From DATFYI01 sp035315125 (lineage in GTDB: Bacteria; Chloroflexota; Anaerolineae; Anaerolineales; Anaerolineaceae): a DNA stretch of 25,647 bases. This document shows, one piece after another, positions 7,528 to 15,892 of this stretch. Position numbers and translations under genes: made by a program. Position 1 is the first letter of the stretch, and each line of letters begins with the position of its first letter. The notes under the pieces are model-generated. The model was not told where the DNA came from. It saw nothing but the letters and a program-made list of their open reading frames with translations, and made no database searches. The stretch covers positions 1 to 25,647 of the forward strand of contig DATFYI010000230.1 of the NCBI GenBank assembly GCA_035315125.1, written 5' to 3'.

Positions 7528-8031
7528 ATGTTTAAACAGGCTGATATTAAACAGGCTTTGGAAAATATTCCATGGTTCCTGGATCTGAAAGAATGGCAGT
7601 TGGATTTGCTGGCAAAGATCGCCAGGTTCCAACAAGTCAATGCGGGAGAGGAAGTGTTTCGGGAAGGCGATCGTGAAGGCTTTCTCTATATTGTTCTGGA
7701 AGGCCAGGTTGCACTTGATACTTACGTTCCCAGCCGCGGAATGATCCGCACGTTTACGGCTGAACCTCTCGATATTTTTGGTTGGTCAAGCCTTACACCT
7801 GTTGTTCGCCAACGCTTATCAAGCGCCCAAGCAGTTTTACCCAGTCGATTAATTGCAATCGATGGCGAGGCTTTGAAATTATTGTGTGAGGAAGATCACG
7901 ACATTGGGTTTATCATCATGCGCCGCCTGGCAAATATCGTTGCCAGCCGGCTTCTTTCTACCCGACTGGCTTTATTTGATGTTATCATCCAAAACTCAGG
8001 CGAGATCGAGCCAGAGCAGTCGGCACATTAA
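7528..8031 (+). CDS. Stand-alone cyclic-nucleotide-binding-domain protein (Crp-like sensor without HTH)
   Basis: 167-residue protein with a cNMP-binding jelly roll over about residues 15-125: FREGDREGFLYIVLEGQVAL is the typical beta-roll around a GD turn, followed by a SLTP segment and RLIAIDGEALKLL. A long helix (HDIGFIIMRRLANIVASRL) matches the Crp dimerisation helix. The sequence then ends within about 25 residues, with no helix-turn-helix, so it cannot act as a classical Crp/Fnr activator. No cysteine cluster of the FNR type is present; the single cysteine is in LLCEED. It could sense a nucleotide, haem or redox ligand and act on a partner protein. Located between the hydrogenase operon and hypA; an AAAGGGA site precedes the ATG. 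Confidence 0.85.
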   Translation: MFKQADIKQALENIPWFLDLKEWQLDLLAKIARFQQVNAGEEVFREGDREGFLYIVLEGQVALDTYVPSRGMIRTFTAEPLDIFGWSSLTPVVRQRLSSAQAVLPSRLIAIDGEALKLLCEEDHDIGFIIMRRLANIVASRLLSTRLALFDVIIQNSGEIEPEQSAH

Positions 8032-8139
8032 TCAAAATCAGGGCATTTTATCATCGGGGTTTAAACTCCAATTTAATTCGTGAAATCGCTCCGAGTGACT
8101 TAGGTCCCTGCAAATAGTCAATTTATATCAAATTTGTAT

Positions 8140-8145
8140 TATAAT
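8140..8145 (+). promoter_or_regulatory. -10 element of a probable leaderless hypA promoter
   Basis: A perfect TATAAT sits 6 bp before the hypA ATG at 8152, so the transcript would begin at or next to the start codon. No Shine-Dalgarno is present. The -35 region (around 8116-8122, GTCAA-like) is weak. Confidence 0.5.
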
Positions 8146-8151
8146 TTACCA

Positions 8152-8496
8152 ATGCATGAGCTTGCCGTTACTGAAAGTATTCTCAGCATCGCTGAAAAGC
8201 ATGCCAGCCAGGCAAATGCGAGTCGCGTAACCGATATCCATATCGTTATCGGGAAACTTGCCAGCATTGTAGATGATTCAGTTCAATTTTATTGGGATAT
8301 TATTTCGCAAGACACCATCTGTGCTAACGCTTTGCTCCATTTTACGCGAAAACCCGCACAACTAATCTGCCTTGAATGTAACACAGAATACATCCTTGAA
8401 GATGAATTAACCACCTGTCCACAATGCGGCGGCGCTCGTATAAAAGTCATATCCGGTGATGAATTTTGGCTGGAAAGCATTGAAATTGAAAAATAA
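8152..8496 (+). CDS. hypA: Hydrogenase nickel metallochaperone HypA
   Basis: 114-residue HypA, which delivers nickel to the hydrogenase large subunit together with HypB. The N-terminal Met-His-Glu (H2, E3) is the nickel site. The structural zinc site is CLEC (C73, C76) and CPQC (C89, C92). The length matches the family. I start it at the ATG at 8152 and not at the in-frame TTG at 8134, because MHE must be N-terminal. The start lies only 6 bp after a TATAAT box and lacks a ribosome site, suggesting leaderless translation. First gene of the hypABFCDE cluster; hypB follows after 16 bp. Confidence 0.95.
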   Translation: MHELAVTESILSIAEKHASQANASRVTDIHIVIGKLASIVDDSVQFYWDIISQDTICANALLHFTRKPAQLICLECNTEYILEDELTTCPQCGGARIKVISGDEFWLESIEIEK

Positions 8497-8512
8497 TCCA
8501 GGAGATCCTTTA

Positions 8513-9184
8513 ATGAATCCTTTACACGTACCGGTTGTTGAAAAAATTCTCAGCGCAAATGACCAGGTAGCTGAGTTAAATCGTCAGTGGTTAGATGGTT
8601 CAAAAACCTTTGGCATCAATATCATGGCATCCCCAGGCGCCGGCAAAACCAGTGTCATTTTGCAAACCATCAAAACGCTTGCGCCTCGCCTGAGGATTGG
8701 AGTCGTCGAAGGCGACACTGCTCCGGTCACCATTGACGCAGATAAAGTTATTGCTGCCGGGATGCCAGCGGTGCAGATTAATACCGGTGGAGATTGTCAC
8801 CTGGATGCCGTGATGCTTAGAAAAGGCCTGGAACAGTTGGCTTCTGAGCAAATGGATTTGATGATCGTCGAAAATGTTGGCAATCTGATCTGCCCGGCCG
8901 CTTTTAGTCTCGGGACACATATGAATGTTTTGATCGCTTCGATCCCAGAGGGTGATGATAAACCCTACAAATATCCGGCGATCTACCGGGGTTTGAATGT
9001 GTTGATTATCAATAAAATTGATCTATTGCCTTATGTCAAATTCAATATGGCTTACTTCCGCCAGGGGGTCGAAATGTTAAACCCTGGCTTAATGACGTTC
9101 CCGGTTTCCTGCGTTTCCGGTGAGGGAATTCCTGAATGGACTGCCTGGCTGGAAAAGCAAGTAATGCAAATCAAAAAGAAATAA
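8513..9184 (+). CDS. hypB: Hydrogenase nickel-incorporation GTPase HypB
   Basis: 223-residue SIMIBI-class GTPase that powers nickel transfer from HypA to the large subunit. The Walker A is ASPGAGKT (39-46); EGD at about 67-68 is the switch aspartate. The metal site at the dimer interface is GGDCHLDA (C95, H96), and ENVGNLICP and NKID (guanine specificity) follow. The N-terminus lacks both the histidine-rich stretch and the CxxCGC motif seen in some HypB proteins, so it probably does not store nickel. An AGGAG site at 8500-8504 supports the ATG at 8513. It is one base from hypF. Confidence 0.95.
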   Translation: MNPLHVPVVEKILSANDQVAELNRQWLDGSKTFGINIMASPGAGKTSVILQTIKTLAPRLRIGVVEGDTAPVTIDADKVIAAGMPAVQINTGGDCHLDAVMLRKGLEQLASEQMDLMIVENVGNLICPAAFSLGTHMNVLIASIPEGDDKPYKYPAIYRGLNVLIINKIDLLPYVKFNMAYFRQGVEMLNPGLMTFPVSCVSGEGIPEWTAWLEKQVMQIKKK

Positions 9185-9185
9185 A

Positions 9186-11468
9186 ATGGAACTTGTCGGT
9201 CTGAAGATTTGGGTTGGCGGTATTGTCCAGGGTGTCGGTTTCCGGCCATTTGTCTATTCTCAAGCCACGCGGCTGCAATTAACCGGATGGGTGCGAAACA
9301 CATCCAGCGGGGTAGAAATTGAAATAAACGGAAACCCAACACAAGTTGAAGAATTCATGAAAGCGCTAAGCAATAACCCCCCACCATTGGCGAGGATCGA
9401 TTCCATTGAAAGCCAGGCCTGTCCAGTCAATGGATATCTAAGTTTTGATATCATTGCTAGCCAACCAAACCCGGGTGATTTCCTTCCGATCTCCCCGGAT
9501 ATGACGATTTGTGAAGACTGCCAACGTGAGCTTTTTGACCCATCAGACCGTCGTTATCGCTATCCCTTTATCAATTGTACTAACTGTGGACCGCGCTTTA
9601 CCATCATTCAGGATATCCCCTACGACCGGCCAAAGACAACCATGTCCGCTTTCAAGATGTGTGCAAACTGCGAGCGGGAATACCAAGACCCATTGGATAG
9701 GCGTTTCCATGCTCAACCCACCGCCTGTCCGGAATGCGGGCCACAACTGTGGTTTGAGGCCAACGGGCAGCGCCTTGCTGAAAAAGAGGCTGCTCTAGCA
9801 ACTGCCAGAGATTGGTTGAAACGGGGCAAAATACTGGCGATCAAGGGCCTGGGCGGCTATCACCTGGCATGTGACGCTACCAATACAGGCGCAGTCGCTG
9901 AGTTAAGAATACGGAAAAGACGCAACGACAAGGCTTTTGCTTTAATGACATTTGACCTATCCAGCGTAGAAAGGGAATGCTTTCTATCCCCGTTAGAAAG
10001 GGAGGCACTTCTCTCACGCCCACGACCTATCGTATTATTAGAACGGCGTCCCGGTTCAATGGTCGCTGCGGAAGTTGCCCCGAACCAGCACACTTTGGGG
10101 TTTATGCTGGCTTATACACCCCTGCACCTGCTCTTAATGGAACCCGCCCCAGGTTTTCCCGAAATTCTGGTCATGACCAGTGGAAATCAGAGCGAAGAAC
10201 CCATTGCTTATCAAGATGAAGATGCCCGTCAGCGCCTGGTAGGCCTGGCAGATGGATTCTTAATGCATAACCGTCCAATCTTTATGCGGGTTGATGATTC
10301 GGTAGTTCGTGTCATGCACAACAAACTTTATTACCTGCGTAGGTCACGCGGTTATGCCCCCGACCCAATCCATCTCAAAAAAGAAGTCCCCTCCATCCTG
10401 GCGGCTGGCGCTGAGCTGAAAAATACGTTTTGTTTGACACGCCAGAATTATGCATTCCTCAGCCATCATATCGGTGATTTGGAGAATTTCGAAACGTTAC
10501 AGTCATACGAAGAGGGTATCGCTCATTTCGAGCGGTTGTTCCGTATCCATCCAGAAGCAATTGCCTGTGATTTGCACCCGAACTATTTATCGACACGCTA
10601 TGCCCAAAATCGTGCTGAACAAGAGCACCTGAACGTTTATGCCATCCAGCACCACCATGCTCACCTGGCAGCCTGTCTGGCCGATAACAACTGGGTATCT
10701 GCAGAACCGGTTATCGGGCTCAGCTTTGATGGAACGGGTCTGGGCAGCGATAATGCCATCTGGGGTGGCGAAGTCCTGCTGGGGAATTACAAATCATACC
10801 AACGGATATACCACCTTGCTTATGTCCCCCTGCCGGGAGGGGATGCAGCCGTACACAAACCAGCGCGCATGGCTTTGGCTCATTTATGGCAGGCCGGTCT
10901 GGATTGGGAAATCGATCTTCCCCCGGTTGAAGCACTTTGCGCCGATGAGCGCACTGCTTTGCGAACACAGCTTGAACACCGCTTGAATGCACCCGACACA
11001 TCCAGTATGGGACGTTTCTTTGATGCGGCCTCAGCTTTATTGGGTGTGCGAGAAAAGGCTAATTATGAAGGGCAGGCTGCAATTGAGCTGGAAGCCGCGG
11101 CAAGCCCAGATGAATTGAGCGCTTATGAGTTCGGTATAGAAAATGATATCATTGACCCAGGACCCCTATGGGTTTCTATGTTGCATGATTGGCGGGCAGG
11201 CTTGCCACTGCCCGTGTTATCGGCTCGTTTCCATAACAGCCTTGTCAATCTTGTAGTGCAGCTTTGCCAGACGATTCGACAGCAGCAAGGCATCGATACG
11301 GTTGCTTTGAGTGGTGGTGTCTGGCAAAACCGCTATCTATACGAAAGATCAGTTAAGGGTTTGCAAAAAGATGGCTTCAAAGTGCTGGTTCATCGACGCA
11401 CCCCACCGAATGACGGCTGTATTGCGCTGGGGCAAGCCCTGGTTGCCGCGACAACAATGGTAGGTTAA
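9186..11468 (+). CDS. hypF: Carbamoyltransferase HypF
   Basis: 760-residue HypF turns carbamoyl phosphate and ATP into carbamoyl-adenylate and moves the carbamoyl group to the HypE C-terminal cysteine, the source of the CN ligands. The domains run in the usual order. An acylphosphatase domain covers about 1-90, with VQGVGFRPF at 14-22. Two zinc fingers have C109, C112, C131, C134 and C159, C162, C181, C184. A YrdC-like domain covers about 200-390, with TSGN at 331-334. A Kae1/TobZ-like domain has HHHAH at 489-493. Full length for the family. The start is one base after the hypB stop with no clear ribosome site of its own, so translational coupling is likely. Confidence 0.96.
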   Translation: MELVGLKIWVGGIVQGVGFRPFVYSQATRLQLTGWVRNTSSGVEIEINGNPTQVEEFMKALSNNPPPLARIDSIESQACPVNGYLSFDIIASQPNPGDFLPISPDMTICEDCQRELFDPSDRRYRYPFINCTNCGPRFTIIQDIPYDRPKTTMSAFKMCANCEREYQDPLDRRFHAQPTACPECGPQLWFEANGQRLAEKEAALATARDWLKRGKILAIKGLGGYHLACDATNTGAVAELRIRKRRNDKAFALMTFDLSSVERECFLSPLEREALLSRPRPIVLLERRPGSMVAAEVAPNQHTLGFMLAYTPLHLLLMEPAPGFPEILVMTSGNQSEEPIAYQDEDARQRLVGLADGFLMHNRPIFMRVDDSVVRVMHNKLYYLRRSRGYAPDPIHLKKEVPSILAAGAELKNTFCLTRQNYAFLSHHIGDLENFETLQSYEEGIAHFERLFRIHPEAIACDLHPNYLSTRYAQNRAEQEHLNVYAIQHHHAHLAACLADNNWVSAEPVIGLSFDGTGLGSDNAIWGGEVLLGNYKSYQRIYHLAYVPLPGGDAAVHKPARMALAHLWQAGLDWEIDLPPVEALCADERTALRTQLEHRLNAPDTSSMGRFFDAASALLGVREKANYEGQAAIELEAAASPDELSAYEFGIENDIIDPGPLWVSMLHDWRAGLPLPVLSARFHNSLVNLVVQLCQTIRQQQGIDTVALSGGVWQNRYLYERSVKGLQKDGFKVLVHRRTPPNDGCIALGQALVAATTMVG

Positions 11469-11476
11469 TTCGTTTT

Positions 11477-11500
11477 TTTCAAACAATGATCCGTTTGAAA
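11477..11500 (+). repeat. Inverted repeat between hypF and hypC
   Basis: TTTCAAAC and GTTTGAAA form a perfect 8-bp stem with an 8-base loop just after hypF. It is AT-rich and has no convincing T-tract after it; it may stabilise the message or mark partial termination within the hyp cluster. Confidence 0.35.
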
Positions 11501-11526
11501 TTATTAATAAAATTAGGAGAAAACCT

Positions 11527-11808
11527 ATGTGTCTGGGAATTCCCGGAAAAATAATCGAAATACATGATCAGGACGGACTGCGCATGTGCAAGGTGGATTT
11601 TGGGGGTGTTGTACGTGATGCGTGTATAGAAACCCTTCCGGAAGCTAACGTGGGAGACTATACCATTATTCACGCTGGATTTGCGCTCAATTTGCTTAGC
11701 GAAGAAGAAGCCAATCTTACCCTGGATGCACTGCGGGAGCTGGCGCTGATTGAAGATGAGCTAAACGCCAGCGAGCAAAATTCTACCCTGAATGATGCAG
11801 GAGCCTGA
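11527..11808 (+). CDS. hypC: Hydrogenase assembly chaperone HypC
   Basis: 93-residue HypC/HupF-family chaperone. The N-terminal MCLGIPGKI gives the essential C2 after Met removal. HypC with HypD holds the Fe(CN)2CO unit and hands it to the HoxH precursor. A beta-barrel core covers about 1-70, followed by a short acidic tail. TAGGAG lies before the ATG. The gene is 58 bp downstream of hypF and is followed 2 bp later by hypD, its obligate partner. Confidence 0.95.
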   Translation: MCLGIPGKIIEIHDQDGLRMCKVDFGGVVRDACIETLPEANVGDYTIIHAGFALNLLSEEEANLTLDALRELALIEDELNASEQNSTLNDAGA

Positions 11809-11810
11809 AT

Positions 11811-12917
11811 ATGCGATTTGTGGACGAGTTTCGTGATGCCAGTCTGGTAAAAGGCGTCCTGGATGAAATTCGGCGGACTGTAACTCGGAAATGGGTACTC
11901 ATGGAGATCTGTGGTGGGCAGACCCATTCTATATTACATTACGGTCTGGATGAGTTGCTACCGCCTGAGGTTGAGCTGGTTCACGGGCCGGGTTGCCCGG
12001 TGTGTGTCACCTCCCTGGAACTGATCGATAAAGCCCTTGTAATTGCATCGCAACCCGACGTGATCTTGACTTCCTACGGCGATATGTTGCGTGTGCCTGG
12101 CTCACATGAGGATCTCTTCTCGGTCAGGGCGGCTGGCGGCCAGGTGAGGGTTGTCTATTCTCCTCTAGATGCAATTCGGATTGCAAAAGAAAACCCAGAT
12201 AAACAGGTTGTCTTTTTTGCAATTGGTTTTGAAACCACTGCCCCCAATAATGCTATGACCGTGTTACAAGCCAAAGCACTGGGTCTTAAAAATTACTCGG
12301 TGCTGGTTTCCCAGGTTTGCGTCCCACCTGCCATGCATGCCATCCTCGGATCGCCTCAAAACCGCGTTCAGGGCTTCCTGGCAGCCGGCCATGTGTGCGC
12401 AGTAATGGGATATTGGGAATATCCCCCTATTGCCGATAAATATGGTGTACCGATCGTTGTGACCGGTTTTGAGCCGCTTGACCTGGTACAGGGCATCCGT
12501 ATGGCCGTCCACCAGTTGGAAAAGGGCACGCATGAAGTAGAAAACGCTTATGGGCGAGTGGTGACTTATGAAGGAAACCGGGCTTCTCAGGCGATTATCA
12601 ACAAGGTGTACCAGCCCTGCGACCGCCAATGGCGCGGCATTGGGATGATCCCGATGAGCGGTTGGGGTCTACGAGAAGAATTTTCCGATTTTGACGCCGA
12701 GCGCCGTTTTCAGGTTGGCCACATACAGACCCAAGAATCAACGACCTGTATTGCCGGTCAAATCTTGCAAGGGCTTATGAAACCACCGGACTGCCCAGCC
12801 TTTGGAACACTTTGCACACCAGAAACCCCTCTGGGAGCTACAATGGTATCATCTGAAGGTGCCTGTGCAGCATATTACCGCTATGGCAGAATTAAGAACC
12901 TTATGGCCGAGAAATAA
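11811..12917 (+). CDS. hypD: Hydrogenase Fe-cyanide/CO assembly protein HypD
   Basis: 368-residue iron-sulfur scaffold on which the Fe(CN)2CO group is assembled. Conserved stretches are EICGGQTHS with C34, HGPGCPVCV with C62 and C65, GFETTAPN, and GHVCAVMG. The C-terminal region carries several cysteines (TTCIAGQ, PDCPAFGTLC, SEGACAAYY) that include the [4Fe-4S] ligands. The length is typical (360-380). A GGAG site within the hypC end precedes the ATG, and hypE follows 3 bp after the stop, so C, D and E are tightly coupled. Confidence 0.96.
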   Translation: MRFVDEFRDASLVKGVLDEIRRTVTRKWVLMEICGGQTHSILHYGLDELLPPEVELVHGPGCPVCVTSLELIDKALVIASQPDVILTSYGDMLRVPGSHEDLFSVRAAGGQVRVVYSPLDAIRIAKENPDKQVVFFAIGFETTAPNNAMTVLQAKALGLKNYSVLVSQVCVPPAMHAILGSPQNRVQGFLAAGHVCAVMGYWEYPPIADKYGVPIVVTGFEPLDLVQGIRMAVHQLEKGTHEVENAYGRVVTYEGNRASQAIINKVYQPCDRQWRGIGMIPMSGWGLREEFSDFDAERRFQVGHIQTQESTTCIAGQILQGLMKPPDCPAFGTLCTPETPLGATMVSSEGACAAYYRYGRIKNLMAEK

Positions 12918-12920
12918 CTG

Positions 12921-14000
12921 ATGAACACAGATAAAACAATTTCTATCGAAGGCGCAGTCTGTCCTCTACCGCTACCCCACAAGGACCAGATCGTGATGGG
13001 GCATGGTAGCGGTGGCAAAATGACCCAGGAATTGATCCAACGTATTTTTATGCCACATCTTTCCAGTTCGTCGCTGCAGCAAGGAAACGACTTTGGTGAA
13101 GTGCTACTGCCAGCTCAATCCAACTTGAAAGGCCGGCTGGCGCTTTCTACCGATTCTCATATAGTATCCCCACTATTTTTTCCGGGCGGCGATATTGGCC
13201 GGCTGGCAGTCTGTGGCACGGTGAATGATGTAGCCATGTCGGGCGCGATACCGCTTTATCTGACGGCTGGTTTTATTCTAGAAGAAGGCTTGCCAGTTGA
13301 AACGCTTGAAAGAGTAGCACAGTCTATGGAAGATAGCCTGCATGAAGCCGGTGTACAGCTCATTGCAGGCGACACTAAAGTGGTCGAAAAAGGCAAAGCG
13401 GATGGCCTTTTTATCAATACTGCCGGTATTGGCTGGGTAGATGAAAATACCCAGATCGGTGGAGCGCTGGCACGCCCAGGGGATGTGGTGCTTATCTCAG
13501 GCACGCTTGGCGATCATGGCATAGCTGTCCTAGCGGCGCGTGGGGAGTTGGGATTCGAAACTGCTGTTCAATCTGACGTTGCTCCGCTAAACCACCTGAT
13601 CGCCTCCGTCCTGAAAGCAGCTCCTCATACACATGTCTTACGAGATCCAACCCGCGGCGGATTAGCAACCACCCTGAATGAAATTGCTACACAAAGTCAG
13701 GTCGCCATTCTACTGGAAGAAAAATCCATTCCTGTTCTACCGGCGGTTCGAGCAGCCTGTGAAATGCTGGGATTTGACCCTTTGTACGTTGCAAACGAAG
13801 GAAAAGTAATCGTGATCGTTCCGCCCGAAGAAGCGGAAGCCGCTTTGGATGCCATGCACGGCAATTGTTATGGAAAAATCGCCTGCCGTATTGGTACTGT
13901 CCAGGCAAGCCCAGCCCGGCGGGTTTTGATTCGCACTTTAATCGGTGGCATGCGCGTTTTGGATGTACTGGCAGGAGAAATGCTGCCAAGAATTTGTTAA
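12921..14000 (+). CDS. hypE: Carbamoyl dehydratase HypE
   Basis: 359-residue PurM/AIRS-like ATPase that dehydrates the carbamoyl group on its own C-terminal cysteine to a thiocyanate, the CN donor. The N-terminal GHGSGGKM loop (27-34), STDSHIVSPLFFPGGDIG with the nucleotide-binding aspartate, and the DPTRGGLATTLNE stretch are family hallmarks. The protein ends in PRIC: the required terminal cysteine C359 is intact. The ATG is 3 bp after hypD. Last gene of the cluster, followed by a weak hairpin with a T-run. Confidence 0.96.
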   Translation: MNTDKTISIEGAVCPLPLPHKDQIVMGHGSGGKMTQELIQRIFMPHLSSSSLQQGNDFGEVLLPAQSNLKGRLALSTDSHIVSPLFFPGGDIGRLAVCGTVNDVAMSGAIPLYLTAGFILEEGLPVETLERVAQSMEDSLHEAGVQLIAGDTKVVEKGKADGLFINTAGIGWVDENTQIGGALARPGDVVLISGTLGDHGIAVLAARGELGFETAVQSDVAPLNHLIASVLKAAPHTHVLRDPTRGGLATTLNEIATQSQVAILLEEKSIPVLPAVRAACEMLGFDPLYVANEGKVIVIVPPEEAEAALDAMHGNCYGKIACRIGTVQASPARRVLIRTLIGGMRVLDVLAGEMLPRIC

Positions 14001-14003
14001 TTT

Positions 14004-14032
14004 ACTCGAGGTTTGAAAAAAACGAGTTTTTT
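14004..14032 (+). terminator. Weak terminator after hypE
   Basis: ACTCG (14004-14008) pairs with CGAGT (14023-14027) and is followed by six T. The stem is only 5 bp with a large A-rich loop, so this is a tentative end of the hyp transcript. Confidence 0.35.
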
Positions 14033-14078
14033 GATCAGGAAATTTGAGAGAGCAAGAAATCTCGAAAGCTAAGAAAGA

Positions 14079-14809
14079 CTAAAAAAATATGTTCGCATTT
14101 CTAAATGGTTCGTAAGATCGATTGAAAGTCTGTTCTAGCACTCGCAAAATATCCTGATGTCGCAGGTAGATATAATCCTGCAATTTGCTTTCCTGTTCAT
14201 TATTTGGCTTTATACAAACTCCCAATCGAAACATCAACCAACTTCTTGCCGGTTTCAGATAAGCAACTTTTCCCTTCATAGTAAATTTTTTCGACTGTCT
14301 AGGGAGATAATAATCCAGATTAATTGGTGCATTTGGCTCGAGAACGATCCCTTTTTCCCGGATTTTATATGCCCAAATTCCAAGCCCCTGCGCCGATAGA
14401 TCGGCTACCGAGGCCGAAAAATCATTATTTTTTAAATGCAGGATGGTTCGGATGGGTTCCTGAGGAACAACCCGGCCGGTTAACCTGCTCTCGGTTGACC
14501 GGCTCAGACAGGAAAAATCGTTTAACCGAATTATAGCAGAGGTCAATTCAAAATTATTAAGATTTGCACAAACCAGACACGGCAATCCTGGGCTGCTTAA
14601 GTTGTATGCCCTTGCAACGCAATACACATATACTGATAAAAGGAAGCTTGAATCTCAATGAAGTCCTGTCCAAAGGAGGTTACAACGGCTTTCTGTGTAA
14701 TGGTTACACCATTATATACATTCATTAATTCTAACGGAGCTTTATCCTGACCAATCTTAACCAACAACATTAACAATTCTTCTGAGGAGCTATTACCATT
14801 AATTGCCAT
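14079..14809 (-). pseudogene. PilZ-domain protein split by a frameshift
   Basis: Two minus-strand frames together look like one ~243-residue PilZ-type protein. The N-terminal part (14597-14809, 70 codons) has a good start: ATG at 14807-14809 behind AGGAGG. It ends in YQYMCIALQGHTT and a stop. The other frame takes over in the same place with YNLSSPGLPCLVCANLNN and runs to 14079. The second part holds a PilZ-like core (about ADLSAQGLGIWA, then RLGVCIKP), the type of domain that binds cyclic di-GMP. The lead arginines of the canonical RxxxR motif are not clear, so binding is uncertain. The break is near 14599-14610, without a long homopolymer. It could be a real mutation, programmed slippage or an assembly error. 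Divergent from the methyltransferase gene. Confidence 0.6.
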
Positions 14810-14814
14810 TTTTT

Positions 14815-14820
14815 CCTCCT
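14815..14820 (-). promoter_or_regulatory. Shine-Dalgarno of the PilZ-type gene
   Basis: AGGAGG on the minus strand, 5 bases before the ATG at 14809. It shows that translation begins in the short upstream frame and so supports one frameshifted gene in place of two independent ones. Confidence 0.7.
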
Positions 14821-14963
14821 TCTACTTATTAAATAAATCATGCTTCCCCGAATTTCATTGGGCAGCTCGTGAAATATATGCGCTTGCAATGAATAATCTA
14901 TTGGATTATTGATCGTTCGTGGCTGGTGAACCCTACTGGGCGCTTCTGCTCCTCACAAAAACC

Positions 14964-14992
14964 ATTGTAGCATTTTTTATACGATATAACAA
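14964..14992 (-). promoter_or_regulatory. Candidate promoter of the PilZ-type gene
   Basis: On the minus strand TTGTTA (14987-14992), 17 bp, TACAAT (14964-14969). Transcription would begin near 14957 and leave a leader of about 148 bases before the ATG at 14809, longer than elsewhere in this window. The leader contains an inverted repeat, AATAATC-TATTG-GATTATT (read on the + strand, roughly 14890-14910). Confidence 0.45.
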
Positions 14993-15029
14993 GACTAATT
15001 ATATCTAATTACAAATATTAACCGACTCC

Positions 15030-15057
15030 TTGACAAGATTAAGCTAACCCATATACT
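15030..15057 (+). promoter_or_regulatory. Sigma-70-like promoter of the methyltransferase gene
   Basis: TTGACA (15030-15035), 16-bp spacer, TATACT (15052-15057); start expected near 15064, leader about 24 bases to the ATG at 15088, with GAGG just before it. Confidence 0.6.
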
Positions 15058-15087
15058 TATTACATTACATTCCATACGCGAGGTAAA

Positions 15088-15888
15088 ATGAAAATCAATT
15101 ACCAGGAAACTACCAATGACCTTCAAACCCGCATTGATATCCATAATAAATTCGGTGGAAAAGATATTGACCAATGGATGCTAGATTTGCTCAAATTAAC
15201 CAAAGGCCAAAAGATATTGGATGTTGGCTGTGGTTCAGGGAAGCAATGCTTTTCTTTTCTTAATTATCTGCAAGGGGATTGTGAAATCATCGGTGGTGAT
15301 GTAAACGCAGAACTGCTTGATCAGGCCCGTCAAGAAAACGCCAGAACCGGTAGTCGTGTTCGATTCATTGAGCTGAACTTTAACCAAAGATTCCCACTTG
15401 AAACCAATAAATTTGATCTGACCTCTTGCTGCTTTGCTATTTATTACGCCGAGAATATCCCATTTACAATTAGGGAAATGCATCGAGTTCTTGCCCCCGG
15501 TGGCCGACTCTTTACTACTGGTCCAATGCCTGAAAATAAGGCGCTTTTTTATGAAATTATCAAAGAGGCCACTCATAAACCTATACCACCTATGCCCGGC
15601 AGTTCACGCTACAGTACTGAGATCTTGACAGCAATTCGCTCTGAATTCTCAAAGGTAGATGTCCGAATTTTTGAGAACCCCCTCACCTTTGAAACCGTAG
15701 AGCCTTTCGTTGCCTATACGCGCGCTTCATTATCTGAGGACCGGAAACTTTGGGGCAGTTTCTTTCAAAAAAAAGAGGATTTTGAGAAGATCATGCAGTC
15801 TATTAGCGAAGTAGCCAAACGCCGGCTTGACCAGGAAGGGAAGCTGGTCATGACCAAGGTGGTTGGTGGTTTTATTGCTACGAAATGA
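15088..15888 (+). CDS. Class I SAM-dependent methyltransferase
   Basis: 266-residue methyltransferase of the Rossmann class I type. Motif I is LDVGCGSG at 44-51, where SAM binds. An acidic residue in GGDVNAELLDQAR closes the next strand. The motif IV/V region is FDLTSCCFAIYYAENI, and MHRVLAPGGRLF is the usual post-motif segment. The C-terminal third (about 170-266) is helical and probably forms the substrate lid. The substrate cannot be read from sequence. The overall look is like the small-molecule methyltransferases annotated UbiE/Methyltransf_11. It has a consensus promoter and a GAGG site. The PIG-L deacetylase gene starts 4 bp after its stop, so the two proteins probably act on one sugar-containing compound. 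Confidence 0.85.
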   Translation: MKINYQETTNDLQTRIDIHNKFGGKDIDQWMLDLLKLTKGQKILDVGCGSGKQCFSFLNYLQGDCEIIGGDVNAELLDQARQENARTGSRVRFIELNFNQRFPLETNKFDLTSCCFAIYYAENIPFTIREMHRVLAPGGRLFTTGPMPENKALFYEIIKEATHKPIPPMPGSSRYSTEILTAIRSEFSKVDVRIFENPLTFETVEPFVAYTRASLSEDRKLWGSFFQKKEDFEKIMQSISEVAKRRLDQEGKLVMTKVVGGFIATK

Positions 15889-15892
15889 ACCC

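Noticed and set aside
12264..12629. 121-codon minus-strand frame opposite hypD
   Set aside because: Shadow of hypD; no start signals and no domain.
14810..14960. Cyclic di-GMP riboswitch before the PilZ-type gene
   Set aside because: The conserved core patterns of the known c-di-GMP-I class could not be found by eye; only generic stems were seen.
15235..15576. 113-codon minus-strand frame opposite the methyltransferase
   Set aside because: Overlaps the SAM-binding core; no features of its own.
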